This document shows positions 7,968-16,780 of a stretch of 16,780 bases of DNA, piece by piece (the first letter of the stretch is position 1; each line of letters starts with the position of its first letter). Below the pieces are notes generated by a model. That model made no database searches. It had not been told where the DNA came from and worked only from the letters and a program-made list of their open reading frames with translations. The translations under genes and the position numbers were made by a program. The DNA is from Tieghemiomyces parasiticus (taxonomy: Eukaryota; Kickxellomycota; Dimargaritomycetes; Dimargaritales; Dimargaritaceae). The DNA is taken from positions 1 to 16,780 of the forward strand of contig JANBPT010000998.1 of the NCBI GenBank assembly GCA_027575765.1, given 5' to 3'.

Positions 7968-10900
7968 TCGGGATGGGATGGACAAGAAAATAACAATAAT
8001 AGTGAGGGGCTCAAGAGTAAAAGAGGGCGAAGACCAGTTCAGGGGTGCCGAACCCCCCTCCCAGCCTGCCACCAGCGACCCGCGCCACCCCCCTCACTGG
8101 CTAGGGTGGCTGGCTGGCCGACATGATAAAAATTAGGTTCGTGGGGGTGAGCGATCCACTGGGAGGAGGAAGGGGTAGGACACATCAACGCCGGGTCACC
8201 AACTGGCTGGAAGCTGAATGGAAGATTATCCACGGCGCTCTAGCGGTGCCAAGGGGGGTGGGGGGAGGTGCTCCAGGTGTGAGCCCAGAGTGGGTGGGTA
8301 GAGCCGTGCCTGGCCGGGTATCCACCCGCTACAATCTGGCTGGTCGGCCCACCTTGTCCGTGGCCCTCGGTGGCCAATGCGTCCTGCTGGCTTCGGCGCA
8401 ACCTATCCCTTCCTCCCAGTCCATGCTGGCGGGATAGATCGAGCTTCCAGATACCGCTAGGATGGGAATGGGTGGAGGGGAGAAGTGCAAGGCATCCAGA
8501 ACGGTGGGCTGTCAGTAAAGAACAATAGGGTTGGCCAACCGCTCGTGCATGGCCAAGCGATGGACATTGGGCCAGCACCGGTTCTAAAAATAACAATTCG
8601 ACGAGAAGCATAATGGCCCACGCACCGGTCAGCGCCCATATTCCTTGCGTTCTCCCGCTCCATATCGCAACCGCGTGAACCACAAGACTTGGCCAGGTGG
8701 AGAAGGCGTGGGCTCTCGGGGATTGTGGCTTACCACAACACCTTTATGCCAAGCATATCGGAAGTTGTAAACCTCTACATGGCTGCAGGGCGTCAAGCGC
8801 CTGCAGTGGACGCTGGACTTCCGGGTTCAGGCGGGGAATATAAAAAGAACCTCCGGGATGCTGGCCACGGTTCGGCAGCAGCCGGGATCTGGAGAGAACA
8901 ATCTGTTGTTCTTCCCTTTGTTACGTGTGTTACCTGCTAAAGGCGCTTACCCCAAGTAATGATATAAGTGGTCTTGGCGTATAATGATCAGACTCAAGGT
9001 CATACATGCGGGTGACACGAGCAGTTGGTTGCCAACCGCTAATGCCGTGGCCGCGCACGATCAATTTGACACCGAAAGTGTCTCAGGGCCGCAGTGTTTG
9101 GTGTAGCCTTGGCGGAGTCATTTCACACCGGCCCATCCCAGGACCACTGGCTCTACACTACAACCTCACACCGCTTAACCCCACCGCAGAAAGTAGTAGC
9201 AGGTGAATGTCAACGGCGGAATGACATCTCTGACAAGATATGGGTGATAACCGTCTGGTGCCATCCCTGCTAGACTTGGGGGGATCCCAGGTTTGGTGCC
9301 GGGAGCCGGCTGTAAGTGGGAGGAGGGGGGTACGGAGCCCTGGCCGAAGCCTTCATCGCCAGGCCGTCAATCTCTTACATTATCACTACGGCGATTTATG
9401 GCGGTGAAGATGGACAACGAGCTGCCAAATCACCGAGGGACACGCCTTTGCGAACCCAACTCGCTGACGGCCATTGGGACCCGGGGACGGATATTAATCT
9501 TGAGACCATCGCTCTCGGATCAGCGTCAGTGCGGAGCCAGACGTCAAATCGGACCTTCACCCCAGATCCCAGGGTGACCCGACGGGAAGGACCCTGCGGG
9601 GAGTCTCTCCCGTCTACGATTCCTCGGTTTCCCCTTAAGTATGAGTGCCTCACCTTTAGCATTGTCGCGTATTTGTAGTCGGGGTAGGTGGGGGGATTCG
9701 AGAGAATAGTTTGGGAAGGGGCAGGCGAAAGGCCCCGAATCATCGGTGCCCCCCCCCTTTTTTTTGACCCCCTCCCCCTAACGGGTCTATCACCTCTAGG
9801 CCTGCAACCCCCGGCTAAGCCATCGAATGGACGTCATAGGGTCATCCATTCGGTTGCTACGATCTGGGGCCTACACTCTAACAGCCTTTGACCTCCCACT
9901 GCGAGCCCCCCCCTCCCCCGTTGGAGTTGGCGCGACGCCTGCTGCCGTTGAATCTAGCCATTATTTTTTTCTTTCATATCGACCCAACCACACTTCAATC
10001 ACCCCGCTGTTGATGTTCCCACCCCGCTGCCAATAAGCGGCGACCTGCCGTGTGGGAGGGGTCAGCTCCAATTGGCCGGTCGGACCTCAGCGAGCAGAGG
10101 ACGGTTAGCTGAGCGGTTGTAGGCGGTAAAGGAATACCGCGAAAAATGAGAGTGGGTGAGTTACAAGAGAGGAGGAGTGGTGAGGGGCGGCTTGCCGAGA
10201 GCAACTTCCATCACACCACTGTCTAGCTACACACGCCCTGGCTGGCCGCCGATCGGACCTTGCCAAACATCACCGCCATTGTTCGCCTTTCACCCAACGT
10301 CAGCGCTTAGGTCAACCGTATCGGTGACTCGGACAGGTGGGTTAATTATGGGCTTGATGCCTGATCAGACGCAATTGGGTTGGGGCATCTGGTAAACCAG
10401 CCCGCCGTGTCTTCGGAAACCACCGGTATAATTGGTGCAAACCCGGCAACCGTGGCATCCTCAACCCCACATTATCATTTTGAAATATACTGCCCCCACC
10501 AACTCCGGTACAGGCAGTAAATCACGTACCGCCCAATCGCCCCGGCTTTCCCGGCCTCACTGATGAATCGACCCGTATCCGCTAATACTGCTTTTGAATT
10601 TGGACAAGTGGCCCTACGATACAGACTGCACCAGGTAGTGCCCGTGCCATCCTTGTCGCCCCAGATCAGGTGTACCGTCTACTTTCAATCCCTCTTACCA
10701 CGCTCCATCGGTTTTTATTTTTACCACCACCCCTTTTCATATCATTGCATGTCTCTGTGGCTGTTGTCGCTCCCTGTCATCGGTAGTTGACCCGTCGCCT
10801 AGATGATCCTGACTGGCTGCAGAACCAGAGGGAGGGGGAGGGCAGTGGTGTGTCACGGGAGGTAACACTAGTCTTAACCCGATGGTGCACTGGCTTTCCT

Positions 10901-12511
10901 CGCACACTTCCCTAGGCAGAATCGACGGCCCGACCTTTACAGGAACTTCATCAATTTCCCCACATCTCTGTGTTTCGTATAGGGAGGACTTCATAACTGA
11001 GACTGATTCTTAAGTATAAGGCAGCTACGATGACCGCGCGAGGTTCACCTCGTAACTCGCTAGGAGATATGATACCTATTTTATTAAGGAGTTGAGCATA
11101 TTAAGAAAAGAGAGGGGGAGGGGGGGCATTAATACCGACACACCTGTTCAGCCCCGCCATCTTTGAGGGTCCTAGATAAGGATCAGTCAACCGACAGCGT
11201 GCGGGCCGGTCACAGTCCATCGATTATTTTTGCATTGGATACGACGGGATTGCATCTGGTAAGGCTTAGCCATAGCATGTACATATACTACAGTTGCCTT
11301 TCACACAGCTCCCTTCTCCCTGGTGTCCACCGCCCTCTTTGGCCCTACTAACCGCCACCACGATAGAGTCAATCGCCAAAATCGGTAATCCGTGTACCAG
11401 TTAAAGAGGTCAAGTGCACCCTGCCCCACTTCCAAGGGGTCCTTGCATTGCAAATGTCTCGTCTGGAGAAGGCCGTTGGTGGCACAAAGGGGAGGGGGGG
11501 AGAGTGAAGGCCGACCCAATACACGACCATCAAGTAACGCCTAGCGGAGTTTAGTTTCACTTTTGCACCATGTTTTACAATTTTGGGCCAAAGTTGACTA
11601 CATCCCGCCTACCTCCAACCTCATCACTTTGAAATCCACACTCTGATTTGCCTCCGCGCGGCGATCTGCGCTCCGGGGATGTCAATTTTTCTCCCCCATT
11701 TGCGAGACCTCTGAGTGGAGCCGTCGATCCTCCGCTAGTCTTGCGAATCCTATGTCTCGGCAGTTCCTTTATTTTTTATTCTTAAATTTTAATTTTTTGT
11801 GTCTCACCGCCCTTCTTGTAGAACTTTTTTTTGGCCGTTGTGGTGGACTGGCTAGCCACTAAAGCCGATTGAAAAAAAGGGATCAAAAACAGAGGAAGAC
11901 TGCGTCCTATACTTTAATCGGAATAGGTATAAGTAGATATTATCAATGAACCCACTACTGCGACCGTGGCCAAAAACTATATATGGAACATGCTGGAGAG
12001 TTTACTCCGGTTGGAAGTATATATATATATACTCCACCACTTCTTCGCCATTCGGCGTTATCTCTATCGCCATTGATTCTCGGTCGATCATCCATCCCTT
12101 CGCTATTATTCCTGGTCGTTAGCTCTCCTCGCCTGGCTGCGCGCGGTTGGCCCTGGACTATTATTTATCGGTCCGGCTGGGCGGCTTGATTGCTAATCAG
12201 CCACCACTAGCAGTCCCACCGTGTAAACTCCAGGATGGTTGTGGCACAGACATGCGTGTTCGGCGCATATACTATAGCCGAACAAGATCCGGTCTCTCAT
12301 TATTCCAGAAAGTGCTCATTTTTGCAGCTCATAGTCGAGTTGGGTTAGGTTCCGTTCCATCGTTTAGTTTTAAATTATATATATTTTTTGGATATATTAA
12401 AACTGACGTTAATCTTACAGAAATATCGCGGGCTGTGCGATATAACCCATCAATGACATAGGTAATTCCGGCCTTGAGCTTTAGTTCACAGTAGCTGGAA
12501 TACAAACTTTA
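7968..12511. other. Gene-poor stretch of ~4.5 kb
   Basis: No coding region, RNA gene or mobile element can be supported. Open frames on either strand are short (longest 147 codons, minus strand 8240-8683), overlap each other, and contain no recognisable motif. Composition drifts from GC-rich on the left to AT-rich on the right (about 11750-12450). Isolated signals: a TATA-like AATATAAAAAG near 8838 on the plus strand; a strong 3' splice-site-like signal at 9750-9799 followed by a 78-codon open frame; a (TA)n palindrome at 12017-12032. The right end should contain the 3' untranslated region of the neighbouring kinase. I looked for U1, U2, U6, U3 and 5S RNA signatures by eye and found none. Confidence 0.5.
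12017..12032. repeat. (TA)7 palindrome
   Basis: A 16-nt perfect palindrome of alternating T/A closed by G and C, inside an AT-rich stretch. The flanks (GGAA on the left, TCC on the right) extend the symmetry imperfectly. It could extrude as a cruciform or simply be a microsatellite; no function is implied. Confidence 0.6.
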
Positions 12512-14369
12512 TCATCGGTGTAGTTGATCGGCTAGGTCCACCTGTACTTCAGCGTGCTCGGCCATCGGGATAGTGGGGCTGTTATGTGCGTGTTGGCGGC
12601 TGGGGGATTGGGCATGGGTTGTGAAGCAAAAACTTGATCCCGGTTAGGACGATAGGCGTTAGGAATACCGGTGAAAAGCGTCCAGGCCTACCTCAAGTAC
12701 ATCAGTGTCGCTACCACCGCATCTCTTCCGGTCTCCAACCTCCAAAAAAAAAAACCAAACAAACAATAAAACTTACCGCTCGCCAGAGCTCTTGGACGGC
12801 CAGGTGGGGAACATTGACGGGTCTTTGGGCAGTGGACTCTCGCTAGGATATGAACAGACGAATGGGCAGAACAGGTTGGGATTTTACCGGTTAAGTTGAT
12901 TTCAAAAGCCCGGTGGGATGTATCTCCTTTGAAGCGGCACCAAAATCATTCCCGCAGAGAACACGACTCCCCCCGCCCCTATCACTCGACACGGGCACTT
13001 ACCGAAAGTATGGGTGGTCCAGGGCCTCCTCAGCCGTGATTCGCTGGGCCGGATCGTACTCGAGCAGCCTACAGAGAAGGTCGAGACCACTCTCAGTGAG
13101 ATTCATGAACTTGGCTCGTAGGTTACTCCGGCTGTGGATAAAATAATAATTAAAACGATAAAAATGGAAAGGTCGCGAGCAGGGCAAAGGGCGTGAATAC
13201 ATGTGCCACGGAGTAAAAGATGGTAAGTCTAACGACACGTGGACGGGTGGCGCGCAAAAGCCACCCACCGTCCTGCACTTACGGGTAAACCACGAAATTA
13301 AAGGTCTGACAGTTCGGGAGCCGGGAGTACCCAGGCCATACCGTATCGTTGGGGGTACCCATTAGTTTGAATATCTGCCGGGTGCGCGTGTAGGTGAGAG
13401 CAGAGAAGTATGGCAAGTGTCAGTCCAGTTTTGGTAGAAAGGGTTATCCGTAACGTATGAGATCGGAGGCATTGGTTCGAAACGTCCTCGCTGGTCGTCC
13501 TTACCTGGTTAATCTGGTCGATTTCGCCCTTGCCCTGGAACAAGGGTACCTTATCAAGTAACTCGGCAAAGATGCAGCCGATGGACCACACATCAATGGC
13601 CGTCGTGTACTCTTTGGCACCAAGCAAGAGTTCCGGTGCCCTATTGAAAAAAGGTAGATACGATACGCGTCGCAAGCAGTTAAGCATTAGTCAGGCCATT
13701 TTAAAGTAAGCTCGGGCCCCAAGTAGATTCGGCAGTAAAGTGCGAGGGTGGCTCTTACCAGGAGTCCAGCCATTAAGATGACCACTGGATGCAGTCAGTA
13801 GAATAAACAACAACCTACCGGTACCACAGGGTCACGACGAGTGGGGTCATCCGGCCGAGTGGACTCCCGTACTTGCGGGCGAGCCCGAAATCTGCGACTT
13901 TGAGCGTGCCACGGTTCGTCATGAGCAAATTGGACGTTTTCAAATCGCGGTGGATCAGCCAGTTATCATGCATATGGGCTACGGCCCCCAACAATTGTCT
14001 CAGCAACGTTTTCACCTCAGACTGTAGAAACGGGCTGACCATATCCTCGAGCAGTGCCTTGAGGTCATGTTCGACGTATTCCATCACGAGGAAGATGCTG
14101 GTGAGGGTGTCGCCCACCACAATCTCGCGGACATTGACAATGTATGGGTGCCGGGCTACCTGTAGGAGGGCCTGAATTTCACGGAGAGTGGTAACCGGAA
14201 ACCCGTTCTTTTCTTGCTCTAGTTTGAGTTTTTTGAGCGCCACGATATGTCCTGTGGACCGGTCGCGTGCCCGGTAGACAACACCGTATGAACCTTCGGC
14301 GATGCGATTCAGACGTTCGTAGTGGTGCACGCTGCGGCAGCCCTGGAGAACTGGATGGTTGGACGTCAT
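12512..14369 (-). CDS. CDK11: CDK11/PITSLRE-type cyclin-dependent kinase, six exons
   Basis: Ser/Thr kinase of the CDK11 family, which partners cyclin L and acts in the nucleus on transcription and splicing. Exons by coordinate: 14369-13819, 13640-13505, 13374-13283, 13131-13003, 12842-12777, 12599-12512 (1062 nt, 353 residues, TGA stop). Introns have GTAGGT or GTAAG(T/G) donors and AG acceptors, and phases agree throughout. The last intron carries two CTAAC branch-like sites ~30-50 nt before its CAG; this last exon is the least certain. Motifs: LQGCRSV start, glycine loop 23-31, Lys46, C-helix PVTTLRE (58-64, replacing PITSLRE), HRDLKTSN (140-147), DFG (160-162), T-loop Thr175, APE (185-187), then [14 protein letters not shown] and [15 protein letters not shown]. 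These favour CDK11 over CDK10. The long N-terminal extension of animal CDK11 is absent. The ATG has C at -3, so an upstream exon is possible. Head to head with the pseudouridine synthase. Confidence 0.94.
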
Positions 14370-14937
14370 ATGTAGGTGTGCGTGTATGAAGCCCAGTCGG
14401 AGTGAAATGAGGGGAGGGAAGGAATAGCGTAGGTCGCACAGTCGCCGGCGGCAGGCAGGGGTAGGGATGGATGACAGAGAATGGCAGGATGGACGGGCGA
14501 AATGCTATAGAATGCGGAACGTATGTAATTCCAGAGGGCAGGTGTAAAATTCCCGGGCGACGCGACGAGGAGCGCATGGCAACGCCTGGTATCAGTGCGT
14601 CATGGTCCTGATAGGTTACGAGTCAGCGCATCTTGGAACGCTAGGGAGCGATTCGGCAGCCTTTCGTCTTTGGAAATATACTTCTTTTTTTTCCCTGGTG
14701 AACTTGACCAGGACGAATTAAGGAATCGTATTGAGTCTTCTGCTGTCAACTTTCTCATTTTCTGCCGTAGTACTTTCCCAACGCAACTCCATACATACTG
14801 GAAGCTAACGGCCCGATTATTAGCCCCATTTCTCGAGCCCTCGAAAGCCATTCGTTCGCATTCACCTTATTCACCGCCAAATTCTGTGGCCTCAACGTCA
14901 ACCCAACCAGCGAATTCACCCACGGACTTCGTCCCCG
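14370..14937. promoter_or_regulatory. Divergent intergenic region, kinase and pseudouridine synthase
   Basis: 568 bp separate the two opposed start codons, so both promoters and leaders should lie here. No canonical TATA box is evident; AT-rich points are CTATAG near 14505 and AAATATACTTC followed by a T run near 14675-14692. The half next to the kinase is purine-rich on the plus strand (pyrimidine-rich in the kinase's sense), as seen upstream of the chitin synthase. A frame open across 14595-15215 begins at GTG, not ATG, and overlaps the synthase in another frame, so it is not called. Confidence 0.5.
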
Positions 14938-16780
14938 ATGCTGACCGTTCGCTACGCCCGGGGTCTCTGCGGCCTACTGTCGCCGTCCACCCTTCTACGT
15001 CGCCAAGGACTCCCTTCTACAACGAATCGCCTTACCAGTCCTCCGGTGACTGCCTCTATCACTGCAACCACCCACCTTTGCAACCCACCGGCTCGGGCCC
15101 CTTTCTCAAATACCGCCCCGGCGCTCAAGAAGAAAAAGAAAGTCTACCTGCCCGTTCCGGAATCCTTCCTGAAGTATGTGAAGGCGCCCCAGAACCATCT
15201 GGGAACCCGGATTGACCGGCTCTGCCTTCGCTACTTTAACGTGAAGACTGCCAAGGCGCAGCTCATGATCAAAGTCGGCCATGTAAGTAGCTATCCATGT
15301 AGAGGGAGGGGAGGAGAGGATTAGATGCACCCTCTTGTGCGCTCGTTGGACAGGGGGAGGTTTTATTTAACCTTTTAGGGCGCAGCGTAGTTTACAAACA
15401 CCCTAGTAAGCCCAAGAGATCGCCGATCTACGTTTGCCTAAATACCTCATTCCCCTGACCGGACCTGCGCTCCACTCCCCCACATACTGCTCCATCGCAA
15501 TAGATCAAGGTGTTCCGATCGTCCACGCCCGACGACCCATCGACCTACGAGCACATGAAGCATGCCACCCATCGAACCGCCCTGGCGGCCAACATGATCC
15601 TGCAGGTGCCCAAGAACTTCCTTGAGGATCCCTTCGGTATCCACGCAGTCAGTAAACCGCGCCGCCACACACTTATTGATACCAGCTCCGTCGACCACAT
15701 TATCCCCATCATGTACGCGTCGCAAGGCCTGCTAGTCCTGAACAAGCCACAGGGACTGGCCAGCCAAGGTAAGTTTCCCAATGACTTGACGTGCGTGTGA
15801 CGGAAGGAGGGAATCCATATCATCAAAATGGCCCCTTGTCGAGTTGAAGTCGACGAGTCTGATGGTCTAGCTGCTAGTGTTTGCTGACCATATCTACGTT
15901 CCCATTGGTATATAATCATTTACCTGGCCCTCCGCACCGCGCATTGAACCGTAAAGGTGGTACCCGTATCTTCAAATCGGTTGACTCTCTTCTACCTAGT
16001 AAGTATCCGTCATTAGACCCAAAGGGTCATCCAAATCCCACTAGCGGAAATGATATATTTCCCGCTCTGTCTCTCTACCTGGCGAACTTCTTGAGCTGAC
16101 GCCACCCTGACTCCCCTCCCCTCCACCACCACCTTGTGAAATACCTCCCATCTCCACAATTTGCCTTTTTTTATATATTTATACATCAGAATTGAGGTTG
16201 GGCTATAACGACGTGCCCCGTTTGCTTCACCGCTTGGATAAGGTAAGCTGCTGATGCACGTTGCACCTGCCTTTGTGCAGCCACGTTGGCAAAGGATATC
16301 TCTGGGCGGTTCATTACCCGGAAGGTCCCCATCAACGAAACCTGATCTATAATATGAGAATTCTAACGGTCTGCTCTTTCGGCCAAAATAACTCACTGCT
16401 CACTCGCTCAGGAAACTTCGGGACTGATGATTGTAGGCCGTACGGCAGGGGCCGCCGCTCGGATGGCCCAAGCCTTCAGGGAAGGGAAAGTCCATAAATA
16501 TGTAAGTATACTTGGGCCATCGGTCGTGGCTACGTCTCCCGGATTTACATTCTGACGTGTATGCCCCCCCTCGCCCCGCCTGCCTATCGCCATGACTTAC
16601 CCTCCTCCCCTTTCACCCCTTGCATTCTTATATATCTATATGTCAACCTCCCTAGTACCTGGCCGTGCTTGAGGGCCAACTGAACATGGAGGCCGGTGCT
16701 ACCCGCGTGATCACGTCCGACGTCGGTGAGATCCGCGACATGCATGGCGAGTCGATGGCGTCTGGTCAACGTAAGTGGTC
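14938..16780 (+). CDS. RluA-family pseudouridine synthase, probably mitochondrial, partial at 3' end
   Basis: Isomerises uridine to pseudouridine in RNA, probably mitochondrial rRNA or tRNA given its N-terminus. Exons: 14938-15282, 15504-15768, 15957-15998, 16190-16242, 16412-16501, 16656-16770, ending at a GTAAGT donor at 16771; 303 residues are present and the C-terminal part lies outside. All introns are GT-AG with consistent phases. Residues 1-~60 are rich in Arg, Ser and Leu without acidic residues, as in a mitochondrial presequence; a short Lys run follows (64-68). Residues ~91-120 (RIDRLCLRYF then AQLMIKVGHIKV) resemble an S4 RNA-binding domain. The catalytic domain starts at LLVLNKPQGLASQGG (191-205) and holds the hallmark HRLDKETSGLMIVGRT, with catalytic Asp234; the adjoining KVHKYYLAVLEG is also typical. 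The active-site motif is split by an intron right after HRLDK. Start 14938 is the first in-frame ATG, in a weak context (C at -3). Fungal Pus5 or human RPUSD-type enzymes are the likely relatives; I cannot choose between them. Confidence 0.92.

Noticed and set aside
8240..8683. 147-codon open frame on the minus strand
   Set aside because: No recognisable family, no codon bias like the called genes, and overlaps other open frames. Consistent with chance.
8830..9206. TATA-like AATATAAAAAG followed by an ATG frame at 9006
   Set aside because: The 66-codon frame has no motif, and the TATA-like site alone in a gene-poor stretch is not enough.
12600..12776. Alternative earlier acceptors for the last exon of the kinase (for example after the T-run GGAG, or GGTAG)
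   Set aside because: They give short tails ending at early stops and ignore the two CTAAC sites. The CAG ending at 12600 has a branch site at good distance and yields a phase-correct hydrophilic tail with a stop.
13473..13486. B-box-like GGTTCGAAAC on the plus strand
   Set aside because: Lies in an intron of the kinase, with no T-stem pairing and no A box at the right distance.
14595..15215. 206-codon open frame on the plus strand
   Set aside because: Starts at GTG and overlaps the first exon of the pseudouridine synthase in a different frame; no motif.

Overview
The window reads as nuclear DNA of a fungus. The evidence is a division 2, class IV (Chs3-type) chitin synthase, spliceosomal introns with GTAAGT-type donors and CTAAC-like branch points, and GC-biased third codon positions. 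Small exons, introns of about 130-220 nt and large gene-poor stretches would suit an early-diverging (zoopagomycete- or mucoromycete-grade) lineage. That placement is an inference and cannot be proved from one locus.

Layout from left to right. Positions 1-1784 hold no secure gene: a G-run-rich tract (81-480), a weak hint of a leftward membrane-protein exon at the left edge, and a 16-nt tRNA-Arg D-arm-like string near 1672. Positions 1785-6155 (minus) encode an intronless chitin synthase of 1456 residues. Its upstream side (6156-7371) is strongly pyrimidine-rich on the coding strand and ends at a good TATA box, so it is probably a long leader, perhaps with a leader intron. A second, near-identical TATA box faces the other way at 7751, which suggests a divergent promoter. 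Positions 7968-12511 are about 4.5 kb with no gene I can support. Positions 12512-14369 (minus) hold a six-exon CDK11/PITSLRE-type protein kinase (353 residues), resolved exon by exon with consistent splice phases and a stop. Positions 14938-16770 (plus) hold six exons of an RluA-family pseudouridine synthase with a mitochondrial-type N-terminus; the gene runs off the right edge. The kinase and the synthase are head to head, 568 bp apart.

The three genes belong to separate housekeeping processes (cell-wall chitin, transcription/splicing-linked kinase signalling, organelle RNA modification). They do not form a cluster or operon-like system. I found no mobile element, CRISPR array, complete tRNA or rRNA, and no clearly new multi-gene system. 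The most useful open points are the divergent TATA pair with its repeated AAAATAGCC motif, the probable long chs leader, the tRNA-like string, and the unexplained gene-poor stretch.
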